Assembly (NCBI GenBank): GCA_026770585.1
Contig: MU646483.1
Coordinates: forward strand, 610,217 to 624,634
Origin: Baffinella frigidus
Taxonomy: Eukaryota > Cryptophyceae > Cryptomonadales > Baffinellaceae
DNA length: 14,418 nucleotides
Direction of reading: 5' to 3'
Position 1 is the stretch's first letter, and each line of letters starts with the position of its first letter. Both the position numbers and the translations under genes were made by a program. The notes below the pieces were generated by a model. It did not search any database, was not told where the DNA came from, and worked only from the letters and a program-made list of their open reading frames with translations. Positions 1 through 6,568 of this stretch are shown piece after piece.

Positions 1-343
1 GCCCTGCTTCAGACCCTCGACGAACCCAGAATGACAACTTGAGAATAGTCTGTCAACCGGATTGAGGCAGAGCTACCCACACATCGGACTTCGAAGAGAT
101 TTTGAATCACCCCTAAGCGACAAGACCTAGGACCCTACAGTAGGCAACCCGTAGGGACATGGAGGGGTTCCTACCGATAAAGTAACGGAAAATGGGCCCG
201 AAATGGGCCGAAAATGCCTTGGTAGCGCGCTATGTGGCACACCCTCTAGCTCTGGCTGAGAGGGTGTCTCACCGCCGGATCTTGGTCGGAGACATCGCGA
301 CAGGTTCGTCGTGCGGGTTCGTGATTTTGTACACCGGCCTGTG
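1..343. other. Leader without a clear gene
   Basis: Apart from scattered short open frames I see no gene here. The first 45 bases in frame 1 on the plus strand read like the end of a coding sequence (a short helical stretch closed by TGA at 43-45), but too little is present to claim it. The stretch 244-268 can form a 7-bp hairpin, ACCCTCT with AGAGGGT. From 344 on, the sequence becomes telomere-like. Confidence 0.5.
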
Positions 344-410
344 TTTAGGGTTTAGGGTTTGGGGTTTAGGGTTTAGGGTTTAAGGAAGTCGGGGTTTAGG
401 TTTTAGGGTC

Positions 411-448
<38 letters not shown>

Positions 449-982
449 GGTTTAGGGTCTGGGGTCTGGGCTATAGGGTGTAGATTTTAGGGTTTAGGGT
501 TCAGGGTTTAGGGTTTAGGGTGTAGGGTTTAGGGTTTGGGGATCAAGGTGTATGGTTCATGGTTTAGGGAGTAGGGTTGATGGTTGATGGTTTAGGGTTT
601 AGGATTCAGGGTTCAGGGAGTAGGGTTCATGGTTGATGGTTTGGGGTTTAGGGTTGCCAGACTTTTCGAAGCGGGCATCTTCCTCCTTATCGACCTGGTT
701 CAAGGTTTAGGGTTTAGGGTTTGGGGTGTACGGTTTAGGATTTAGGGTTGAGGGTTGAGGGTTGAGGGTTTATCTACCATCTCGTCCGCCGCCGGCCAGA
801 AAAGTGAACTCAACATTACGTTGTCCCCTGGTCAAGGATATAGGGTTTGGCGTTTGGCGTTTGGCGTTTGGCGTTGAGGGTTTAGGGTTCGGGGGTTAGG
901 TTTTGGTTTAAGGTTCGGGGGTCAGGTTCTGTCCAGGTTTGGTTTAGGGTTCGGGGGTTAGGTTTGGTCCAGGTTGAGGATG
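344..982 (+). repeat. Degenerate TTTAGGG telomere-like array (plus orientation)
   Basis: Long runs of 7-bp units close to TTTAGGG, broken by two non-repeat inserts at about 655-700 and 775-838. Variant units are clustered rather than scattered: six GAGGGTT units at 411-452, three TTGAGGG units near 748-770 and four TTTGGCG units at 846-873. From about 885 to 980 the array changes to a longer unit built around GGTTCGGGGGT. The heptamer matches the Arabidopsis-type telomere repeat. Because the array is degenerate and flanked by other DNA, it is an interstitial or subtelomeric array rather than a chromosome end. Confidence 0.9.
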
Positions 983-1021
983 TAGTGTTCGACATCTTGA
1001 GGATGAGGGGTGAAATCTCAA

Positions 1022-1069
1022 CCCTAGACCCTAAACCCTAAACTCTAAACCCTAAACCCTGAACCCTAT
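1022..1069 (-). repeat. Short CCCTAAA array (opposite orientation)
   Basis: About six units of CCCTAAA or one-base variants, the reverse complement of the array to the left. With 344-982 it gives the order TTTAGGG then CCCTAAA, separated by about 40 bases. Two chromosome ends joined tip to tip would give this order, and so would a local inversion. Confidence 0.85.
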
Positions 1070-1148
1070 ACCATTAACCGCTACCAACACAGCGTGCGGT
1101 GTGAAGCTTGAGGGTTTGTTGAGGGACAGAAAGCTGGAGCCGGCGTCA

Positions 1149-1187
1149 CCAAATTGGCGAGCCGAAATAGACTGAGACAGAGCTAGG
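1149..1187 (+). repeat. Dispersed 39-bp repeat, inverted mate at 13796-13834
   Basis: 35 of 39 bases match the reverse complement of 13796-13834. The shared core is AATAGACTGAGACAGAGCTA. A shorter piece of the same core, AGACAGAGCTAGGA, recurs at 13252-13265. Function unknown; probably the edge of a larger mobile or duplicated segment. Confidence 0.75.
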
Positions 1188-1197
1188 AGATGGCTGG

Positions 1198-1386
1198 CCA
1201 CCAACCCTCACAGCCTGGGCAAATCGACGTATTTCGACTTTCGTGCAAGGCAGTTTTAAAAATCCAAACACCCTGCTGTGATCATGATTCGGGAGTTTAA
1301 AAACAAAACGACGCCGGAATCCGGCGGCCTCCAAGGGGATTTGTGGAGCCATTTTTGCCGATTTGTGAGGCCGTGAGGGTTGGTGG
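1198..1386. repeat. Foldback (inverted-repeat) element 1
   Basis: The left arm at 1198-1232 begins CCACCAACCCTCAC and the right arm at 1352-1386 ends GTGAGGGTTGGTGG. The arms pair over about 35 bases with several mismatches, leaving a spacer of about 120 bases. The same CCACCAACCCTCAC motif followed by CAAATCGA recurs at 2334-2366, so the arm sequence is dispersed. Open frames across this hairpin on both strands are shadows of the symmetry. Confidence 0.65.
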
Positions 1387-1518
1387 GGGGGCGCACTGGA
1401 AGGCACTTGCGGGATGCCTCCTCCCGAAGGTGTGCTATCCTCCCTCTGGCCACCTGCATTTGATCTTCGTCTCAGTATTTTTGGGCAAAACACCAATTTC
1501 GTGCGCATGGGCTGTTTT

Positions 1519-1590
1519 CCCAGCATGTCAACTCAGGAAGCACCCAGCATGTCAACTTAGGACGCACCCAGCATGTCAACTTAGGCTCTC
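1519..1590 (+). repeat. 24-bp tandem repeat, three units
   Basis: Three units start at 1519, 1543 and 1567, each beginning CCCAGCATGTCAACT. Units two and three are nearly identical. The motif CCCAGCATGTCAACT also occurs alone at 13884-13898, so the unit is dispersed as well as tandem. The period is a multiple of three, so open frames run through it on both strands; I do not take these as genes. Confidence 0.85.
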
Positions 1591-1717
1591 CCAGGACGTG
1601 CACCGCGGGGGAGGGGACGCGAGCAGGATTATATTGTTGCTCGCGTGACTGTGTGCCCCCTTTTTGATCCCGCAAGTCGAGGCCTGTTCTAACCGTGCCC
1701 TTCCACCAGCCATCCCA

Positions 1718-1828
1718 AGTGGCTCAAATAGTGCCCTGGAAGGTCTTCGATTTTACCTTGGATCGGGGTCGGATCCGACCCCGATCAAGGTAAATCGAAA
1801 ATGTCCCAGAGCACTATTTGAGTCACCT
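1718..1828. repeat. Foldback element 2 (near-perfect palindrome)
   Basis: Two arms of about 55 bases meet at GGATCC (1771-1776) with no loop. The inner 26 bases (1761-1786) are a perfect palindrome. Outer arm ends are GGCTCAAATAGTGC on the left and GCACTATTTGAGTCACC on the right. The structure fits a short non-autonomous inverted-repeat transposon (MITE-like), though I see no target-site duplication and no transposase. Such a perfect palindrome is also a likely site of assembly or cloning trouble. Confidence 0.75.
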
Positions 1829-1850
1829 CCAAGGGCTAGTGCACTGCTAG

Positions 1851-2010
1851 CCAGAAGATTTTGTATGAGTCACCTCTGAAAAAAACGGGATAGAGGTGTA
1901 GTAAAATGGACGCCCCTGGGGCGTTTTGGATTCTAAAGTGGACAGTTTCAAGGGGGGTTGACTTGAGCAAAAAATCCAGGCTAGCAGTGTGGTGGTTGTC
2001 GGGGGCTTGC
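1851..2010 (+). repeat. Dispersed repeat X, inverted mate at 11764-11960
   Basis: The reverse complement of 11764-11960 matches this segment from AGCCAGAAGATTTTG to the end. The core at 1902-1960 is identical over 59 bases to 11845-11903 and contains the small palindrome ACGCCCC/GGGGCGT. The mate carries about 30 extra bases near one end. A third, weaker relative lies at about 5790-5900, where GTTGACTAATACAAAA matches the same terminus. Near-identity over 59 bases about 10 kb apart suggests a recent common source. Confidence 0.8.
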
Positions 2011-2017
2011 CTGAGAG

Positions 2018-2421
2018 TACTGGGAGCTCGAGGTTGCCGAGCTGCGCGCCAAACTCGCGGAACTTGCTGGGTGAGGCGCCTGCTGCCAGAGGGCGGTCAA
2101 GGAGAACCATGTGTTTTTCTCGCCTTTAAAACAGGACGATTCTCGGGCGAAAATTCTCGCCCTGGGCGTAGAAGGACTCACATGAGGGCGTAGAAGGACT
2201 CAAATCCGAAAAAGCGATTATTCAGTGGAGCATTGTCAGAGCCCTGGGAGCTCGAGGTTGCCGAGCTGTGCGCCAAACTCGCGGTACTTGCTGGGCGAGG
2301 TGCCTCCTGCCAGAGGGATGACTCGATGCGTGCCACCAACCCTCACGGTGGGACCAAATCGATGATTTTTTTATTGATGGTTTTCGAAAACGGGGCACAA
2401 CTCGCGGAACTTGCTGGGTGA
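2018..2421 (+). repeat. Triplicated coiled-coil-like coding tail (probable gene remnants)
   Basis: Three related pieces on the plus strand read in one amino-acid register. Piece 1 at 2018-2074 gives WELEVAELRAKLAELAG followed by TGA. Piece 2 at 2245-2301 gives WELEVAELCAKLAVLAG and reads on. Piece 3 at about 2393-2421 gives AQLAELAG then TGA. Leucine spacing fits a short coiled coil. GAGGCGCCTGCT follows the stops of pieces 1 and 3, and piece 2 continues with a similar GCGAGGTGCCTCCTGCC. The two differences between pieces 1 and 2 both change the amino acid, so I see no sign of selection on protein. They look like copies of the last codons plus the 3' flank of an unrecognised gene or element; no start or upstream body is visible. 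Confidence 0.4.
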
Positions 2422-2432
2422 GGCGCCTGCTA

Positions 2433-2646
2433 CCAGATAGAAGACTCAGGGCTATCCACGGTCGCGGTTGACCTGACTCCCTTCTCCATCAGGGGGGGGG
2501 GTGGCTACAACAAACCCCCTGCAGCCAGAGGGAAGACTCAGGGCTACACCTCCACGGTCACGGTTAGCCTCACACCCTTCTCCAAGGCGTCAGCAGGCAT
2601 GTTTTGGGATTTTTGTTCCAAGACCCTGCAGCCAGAGGGAAGACTC
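2433..2646 (+). repeat. Imperfect direct repeats of about 58 bp
   Basis: 2433-2488 and 2525-2584 both run from CCAGA..GAAGACTCAGGGCTA through CCACGGTC.CGGTT to CCCTTCTCCA. A third, partial copy CCAGAGGGAAGACTC is at 2632-2646. With the triplicated tails immediately upstream, this makes 2018-2646 one region of nested duplication. A run of ten G lies at about 2492-2501. Confidence 0.7.
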
Positions 2647-2924
2647 GGTGTCGTGTGCGACAGCGCTGGCGAGGCGTGGTGTGTCGGGTACATGGAGGCA
2701 AACGACCACGTGTGTGGCACCAGAGACACCCGCACCCTCTCGCCACACGCCCAATACTGCGTTCTCACCCCATCTCAAATCTTTCAACTGTGGGAAATTC
2801 GGCGCTCGAGGACACACGGGGTCGGGGTGAGGGGCTGCAGGCGCTAAATTGGCTGATAAGATATCAGCGCAGAGCCGATAAGCTGATAAATGTAAGATAC
2901 AGCGTGTAGCTGATGCACCCGAGA
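2647..2924. other. No clear gene; GATAAGC-rich spacer
   Basis: Three overlapping frames are open here at once, which indicates few stops rather than coding. One of them (plus strand, to 2847) reads somewhat like protein but matches nothing I know. At 2850-2895 the motif GCTGATA recurs, with a small hairpin GCTGATA/TATCAGC. The same TATCAGCTG motif lies in the middle of the adjoining foldback element. Confidence 0.4.
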
Positions 2925-3210
2925 GCTTTTCCCCGAACAGGGCCCTGACGTTGGGCTCAGATCCGAGGTCACCTGCGAGGTCTCCGGCAGGCGCCAGTCG
3001 GGGCTCAGGTCTTGACGCTAGGGTTCAGCTGTATCTTGGAGTTATCAGCTGGTCAGCTCAACCCTAGCGCCGATACCTGAGTTTTGACCCGAGAATCCCC
3101 CAACGGATAACCCACCCTGGTATTGGCGCCCATACCTGCAGAGCCCTGAAGGGCGCCTGTCGGCGACCTCGGCTCTGAGCCCAACGTCAGGCCCCTGTTC
3201 GGGGAGAAGC
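2925..3210. repeat. Foldback element 3, 286 bp, MITE-like
   Basis: Terminal arms pair over about 60-70 bases: the left arm at 2925-2995 contains CCCCGAACAGGGCCCTGACG and the right arm at 3143-3210 contains its near reverse complement. The interior is also self-complementary: 3016-3031 pairs with 3054-3069 (CGCTAGGGTT with AACCCTAGCG), so nearly the whole element folds into one long hairpin. It contains no frame of useful length. The structure fits a non-autonomous foldback DNA element. I could not identify a target-site duplication. Confidence 0.75.
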
Positions 3211-3783
3211 GCCCTGGAGCCTCGTCCATCCCGTTGCTCTTACCTGTGTGGGTCTTTCGCGTTAGCGAGCAGCCGCGTCCAATTCCCCCGGTTCCGGGAT
3301 TTTCTTCGCCGGGTCCTGCTTTTCAGCTGGATTCAACCACTTGGAACCGTCGTATCCCTCTTGTTAGAAACAGCAGCTCAGTCTCTCACGCCGATGTACT
3401 CTGCTTCCAGACCAGGCAAGCGATGGTTCAATGCGGCTGGATCGGGGGTCGAGAATGGCCCCCCTCCCTCGAACAGATTCTGTGTTGCACCCTGCGCGGA
3501 TTCAATCTGGTTTTCCTCCAGGAAACGATCCGGGGATCCCTCCGTCAAGCTCCTGCCGCGAGCACCACCAGGATCTGCGTTTTGTGGCTCGAGGATCTAC
3601 CTTATGGCCCTCTCTTTCCTGCAGATTTGGTGCCCTGCTTGGCGTCTTGGCGCGCTCTTGCTCCTGTTGCAGGGGGGACCTGAGAATGCAAAGTTGACGA
3701 ATCAACTTTGAGGCGAGGCACCAAGAGGAAGTTGCGCGTTTTCAGGCTCATGACCTGTATCGTGGACCTAACCGTCTAGGGGT
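3211..3783. other. Open in several frames, no assignable gene
   Basis: Frames on the plus strand at about 3234-3711 are open simultaneously, and none has an early ATG in good context. One frame contains the short string LVFLQET, which superficially recalls the LQET motif of endonuclease/exonuclease domains, but the WN motif that should precede it is not at the expected spacing. A small perfect hairpin AAAGTTGA-CGAA-TCAACTTT lies at 3690-3709. Confidence 0.4.
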
Positions 3784-3816
3784 GAGTTGCTTTACAGAAT
3801 TAATGTAAAGCAACTC
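3784..3816. repeat. Perfect hairpin, 13-bp stem
   Basis: GAGTTGCTTTACA at 3784-3796 pairs perfectly with TGTAAAGCAACTC at 3804-3816 around a 7-base loop. No T-run follows, so it does not resemble an intrinsic terminator. It could be the remnant of a short inverted-repeat element. Confidence 0.75.
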
Positions 3817-4067
3817 GATCTCCTACTACGAGGGGGGGCGGGGACGGTGCGCTTGACGGCCTCGCACGTAGAGGAGACTGGGTCCCGGCATTGCGCTGCT
3901 CCCAGTACCCGAGTTCACCCCTGGGGGGTGTGCGCCTATTAGGAACTTTCTGATAGAATAGGGGGAACGTTGAGGGCCAGTCACGCTATTTTTGCCTGAC
4001 AGGACCGAAACGCGACCACCGGGAGCGGCCCCTTGAACCACAGCGGGCAGAGCCCAATGCTCTATTT
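3817..4067. other. No gene recognised
   Basis: G-rich start (seven G after GAG at 3831) and a small stem CCTATT/AATAGG at 3936-3964. A minus-strand frame across 3826-4140 is open but overlaps the duplicated segment that follows and has no recognisable domain. I checked whether this might be a spliceosomal or signal-recognition RNA and saw none of their conserved motifs. Confidence 0.4.
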
Positions 4068-4254
4068 GGGAAGCAAGGCCTATCTGATCCTGGCTTGGGG
4101 ACGGCACGGGCTGACACCGACAATCCCGTCTAATAAACACGAAATCAACGAAATGCTCTATTTGAATTAAAACCTAAAGGACCTAAAGGGAAGCAAGGCC
4201 TATCTGATCCTGGCTTGGGGACGGCCCGTTTAATAAACACGAAATCAACGAAAT
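4068..4254 (+). repeat. Tandem duplication with a 20-bp indel
   Basis: 4068-4105 and 4188-4225 are identical over 38 bases (GGGAAGCAAGGCC start). Each is followed by CCGTYTAATAAACACGAAAT (4126 and 4226), but the first copy has 20 extra bases (4106-4125) between. The second copy begins directly after CCTAAAGGACCTAAA, so the duplication is joined to the CCTAAAGGA repeat described next. Confidence 0.85.
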
Positions 4255-4256
4255 CA

Positions 4257-4309
4257 ACTAAAGGACCTATTAAAGGACCTAAAGGATCCTTTTGGACGTC
4301 CTAAAGGAC
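4257..4309 (+). repeat. CCTAAAGGA minisatellite segment
   Basis: Four loosely spaced CTAAAGGA units, including GGACGTCCTAAAGGACGTCC at 4294-4313, in which the palindrome GGACGTCC flanks TAAA. It precedes the first full tailed repeat and may be the tail of an earlier, lost copy. Confidence 0.7.
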
Positions 4310-4690
4310 GTCCGTACATTGGAGGAAACCCCTACACAACTACATTTCTCTCATTTCACCTCTGGTGTGTGGCTGATCTCATCTCATACCCCCACACACA
4401 ATCTCTCTCACCTTGTGGGGTGTCCGTGCCTGGAGCTCTTATACTTCAGCCATGGGATACCATAAGCCTCACAAAGGCTGACTTGGGTTCGGTGTGTGTG
4501 CGGGCGCGCTCCTATTTTGGAAGCAATCAAACACCCCAACAGAGCCACCCTGTATCCCCTCCTCACGAGCCTCTGCACTGGAGAGCGAAACGCGATCCGA
4601 GAGCAAAAATTCTTTCTCTGCAGTCCTTTCTACGGAAGGGCGTGTCGTTGGCGTATGTTGGGAGAAATTAAAAACCTAAAGGACCTAAAG
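4310..4690 (+). repeat. Tailed dispersed repeat, copy A (longest plus-strand copy)
   Basis: Begins near TCCGTACATTGGAGGAAACC and ends in CCTAAAGGACCTAAAG. Landmarks shared with other copies, in order, are GGGATACCATAAGCC, GCTGACTTGGGTTCGG, AAACACCCCAACAGAG, CTCTGCACTGGAGAGC, GCGTGTCGTTGG and TGTTGGGAGAAATTAAAA. The end in a short simple repeat of variable length is what retroposons such as SINEs show. The sequence GGGTTCGRTGTG loosely resembles an RNA polymerase III B box (GGTTCGANTCC), but I find no convincing A box, so a tRNA origin is unproven. Open frames inside it are not supported as genes. Confidence 0.85.
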
Positions 4691-4870
4691 AAGCTCGTTC
4701 TCCTAAAGGACGGAACCGCCAGGTGTCCGCTTGTGGTGGGATTGCATCAAGCCTAAAAGGTCCTAAACGGTCCTAAACCGTCCTACAGGACCTAAATGGC
4801 ACATCCTTTTTACGGAAGGGCGTGGCATTGGCATATGTTGGGCGAAATTAAAACCTAAAGGACCTAAAGG
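4691..4870 (+). repeat. Fragments of the tailed repeat
   Basis: 4705-4798 holds a variant tail fragment (GGTGTCCGC, then CCTAAAAGG and several CCTAAAC/CGTCCTA units). 4801-4870 is a truncated 3' end starting at ACATCCTTTTTACGGAAGGG and finishing CCTAAAGGACCTAAAGG. Both lack the 5' two-thirds of the element. Confidence 0.8.
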
Positions 4871-5104
4871 GATACCATGAGCCTCATAGCGGCTGACTTG
4901 GGTTCAGTGTGTTTGCGGGCGCGATCCTTTTTGAAAGCAATCAAACACCCCAAGAGAGCCTCCCTGTATCCCCTCTTCACGAGCCTCTGCACTGGAGAGC
5001 TAAACGCGATCCGAAAGCAAAAATGCTTTCTCTGCAGATTCCTTCTACGGAACGGCGTGTCGTTGGGCTATGTTGGGAGAAATTAAAACCTAAAGGACCT
5101 CAAG
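4871..5104 (+). repeat. Tailed dispersed repeat, copy B (5' truncated)
   Basis: Starts at GGATACCATGAGCC, directly after the tail of the preceding fragment, and ends CCTAAAGGACCTCAAGG. It lacks the first 130 or so bases of copy A. Head-to-tail joining of copies with tails at each junction makes this part of the window a local array. Confidence 0.85.
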
Positions 5105-5106
5105 GT

Positions 5107-5399
5107 TGAAGCTCTTATGTTCCAACCATGGGATACCATAAGCCTCAAAGGAGGCTGACTTGGGTTCGATGTGTGTGCGGGCGCGTTCCTCTTTGGGATA
5201 AATCAATCAAACACCCCAACAGAACCAACCCTTTATCCCCTCTTCACGAGCCTCTGCACTGGAGAGCTAAACGCGACCCGAATGCAAAAATGCTTTCTCT
5301 GCAGATCCCTTCTACGGAACGGCGTGTCGTCGGGCTATTTTGGGAGAAATCAAAACCTAAAGGACCTAAAAGACCTAAAGGACCTAAAGACCTAAAGGA
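5107..5399 (+). repeat. Tailed dispersed repeat, copy C with expanded tail
   Basis: Begins GAAGCTCTTATGTTCC and contains the same landmarks as copies A and B. Its tail (5354-5399) is expanded to five CCTAAAGGA-type units, one of them CCTAAAAGA. Base changes relative to copy B include both silent and amino-acid-changing ones in the common open frame, so there is no clear sign of protein-level selection. Confidence 0.85.
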
Positions 5400-5548
5400 T
5401 AAGTTCCGGTGTTCGCCCATGGCAGTATGGTGGGAGTTGAAAGAACCTAAAGGACATAAAGGAACAGAGCCTCGGGGCAGAACCAGTTCCGGTGTCCGCC
5501 TATGTTGGGAGTTCGAAGAACCTAAAGAACCTAAAGGACCTAAAGGGC
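5400..5548 (+). repeat. Two tail-only fragments of a second subtype
   Basis: 5401-5462 and 5484-5548 both begin with GTTCCGGTGTYCGCC and end in repeated CCTAAAGGA or CCTAAAGAA. This subtype, with GGGAGTTNRAAGAACCTAAAG in place of GGGAGAAATTAAAACC, is also the 3' end of the reverse copy at 8088-8418. Two subtypes of tail joined to related bodies indicate separate source elements. Confidence 0.8.
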
Positions 5549-5607
5549 GGTTGCAACCCCTTGACTCCGGACACAACTTGTGGAGTGCTCAGGGCCTCTC
5601 TCTAGCT

Positions 5608-5666
5608 AGGTCCTGCTCAGACACAGCCTCCGTGGTGGTGCCTACATGGCGGCCGTGTTGGTACTA
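5608..5666 (+). repeat. Dispersed repeat, direct mate at 11091-11149
   Basis: TAGGTCCTGCTCAGACACAG starts both copies, and they stay similar through GGCGGCCGT. The inner motif CTCAGACACAGCCTC is found a third time at 10620-10634, inside the minus-strand coding region there. Function unknown. Confidence 0.8.
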
Positions 5667-5674
5667 AATACTCG

Positions 5675-5730
5675 AAGCTCTGGTAGGAATTGCCCGTTTC
5701 CAAAGCTCTGGTAGGAATTGGCCGTTTCCA
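5675..5730 (+). repeat. 28-bp tandem duplication
   Basis: 5675-5702 and 5703-5730 are identical except at one position. Each begins AAGCTCTGGTAGGAATTG and ends CCGTTTCCA. It lies in the spacer upstream of the coiled-coil gene. Confidence 0.9.
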
Positions 5731-5959
5731 AAGTGACGAATTGCACTGCGAATCCGGAGATTTTGTAAAAGCCAACACCCCCACAAATCTGTCAACTTTA
5801 CAAAAAACGAGATACACCATCGGTGTACTTCGATTTTCGATTTTCTTCTTCAGTTGACTAATACAAAAACTTCGCCCCAGCAGTGAATTGTCAACTTGTT
5901 GTGAAGGTCGAGAAGCATTTTAAAACGCACCGTTTCAACACCCTTTGTATTCGAGATAC
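5731..5959. other. Spacer upstream of the coiled-coil gene
   Basis: AT-richer than the gene that follows, with GTCAACTT and GTTGACTAAT motifs on both strands and CGATTTTCGATTTTC at 5830-5844. The GTTGACTAATACAAAA motif at 5854-5869 matches the end of the dispersed repeat at 11764-11960. It may hold the promoter of the gene at 5960, but I cannot point to a core promoter element. Confidence 0.4.
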
Positions 5960-6454
5960 ATGGGGTTGATACAGGGGTGCACAAACGGCCCGATGCACAC
6001 CGCGCCACACACCCAAACATGGCTTGCTCAGACCCTGCAATATGATCTCGCCAAGACCCCGAAACCCCCGCGCAACCCCTTCAATCGCAGTCAAACGGGC
6101 AAGCTTCAGCTCAAGTGCCTGCAGATGCGCAAGCGCATCGAGACCCTGACCCCGCGGGCCGAGTCGCTGCGGGAACGTCTAGGTACGACGGACGCGCGGT
6201 TGAAATTCCTCACCGGGAAAGTGAAGTTGATCGACGAGGAACTCGCATCGCGGGTTGCAGCAGCTGAAGCAATGTCCCATTCGGAGGACGAGTCCACCTC
6301 GGAGGCAGAAGTCGAACCCGAGACGGTGGTCGAACCCGAGACAGTGGTCGAACCCGAGACGGTCGAGTCAGAGACGTCCGACGAAGAGAGCTCAGACGAC
6401 GATATCGAACTCGACGACGAGATCGACGACTCTACTGGCGAAGTACCTGTCTAA
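5960..6454 (+). CDS. Coiled-coil protein with acidic repeat tail (unrecognised)
   Basis: The frame runs from ATG at 5960-5962 to TAA at 6452-6454 and encodes 164 residues. Residues 1-30 are ordinary, 31-46 are proline- and lysine-rich (KTPKPPRNPF), 47-100 are charged and helical with leucine spacing that suggests a coiled coil, and 108-164 are strongly acidic. The acidic part has three near-exact units of VEPETV at 118-135 and then a run rich in D, E and S, as seen in proteins that bind basic partners such as histones. GC-rich third positions from about 6030 onward support coding. The start is uncertain: an acceptor-like CGCAG at 6086-6090 would make the body an exon of a longer gene, and a donor-like GTACCT at 6441 could link it to the small gene downstream. 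No family recognised. Confidence 0.5.
   Translation: MGLIQGCTNGPMHTAPHTQTWLAQTLQYDLAKTPKPPRNPFNRSQTGKLQLKCLQMRKRIETLTPRAESLRERLGTTDARLKFLTGKVKLIDEELASRVAAAEAMSHSEDESTSEAEVEPETVVEPETVVEPETVESETSDEESSDDDIELDDEIDDSTGEVPV
6311..6364 (+). repeat. 18-bp in-frame repeat, three units
   Basis: Units begin at 6311, 6329 and 6347, each starting GTCGAACCCGAGAC. They encode the repeated VEPETV of the acidic tail. They differ at two positions only, so expansion was recent. Confidence 0.9.
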
Positions 6455-6568
6455 CAACGACAAATCGAATTCGGACAAATCCTACTAATGCCAGAATATC
6501 TCTCTAAGTAAGTCAGTAAGGTTTCTCTATCGGCGGACGCGCGGGTATTAATTAACCAAAGGGAAAAC

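Noticed and set aside
192-383. Open frame starting near 192 and running into the heptamer array
   Set aside because: Its last part is translated TTTAGGG repeat and the first part has no recognisable domain.
1347-1362. GAGCCATTTTTGCCG resembling the dinoflagellate spliced-leader core
   Set aside because: Only the AGCCATTTT part matches, and it lies inside an inverted-repeat arm. Chance similarity.
2599-2847. Plus-strand frame that reads moderately like protein
   Set aside because: Two other frames are open over the same bases, there is no domain, and it overlaps known duplicated sequence.
3507-3530. LVFLQET string suggesting a retroelement endonuclease
   Set aside because: The preceding WN motif is at the wrong distance, and no other endonuclease motif or catalytic D/H follows.
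3784-3816. Intrinsic transcription terminator
   Set aside because: The stem is strong, but no T-run follows on either strand and the genome is eukaryotic.
3826-4140. Structured RNA gene (small nuclear or signal-recognition RNA)
   Set aside because: No conserved snRNA or SRP motif could be matched on either strand.
5155-5180. GGGTTCGATGTG as a tRNA or polymerase III B box
   Set aside because: Only about 8 of 11 bases fit in the best copy, other copies fit less, and no A box or cloverleaf is seen.
4369-5667. Several overlapping frames of 60-179 codons in the tailed-repeat array
   Set aside because: They are translations of the same dispersed repeat and its minisatellite tail; substitutions between copies show no protein-level constraint.
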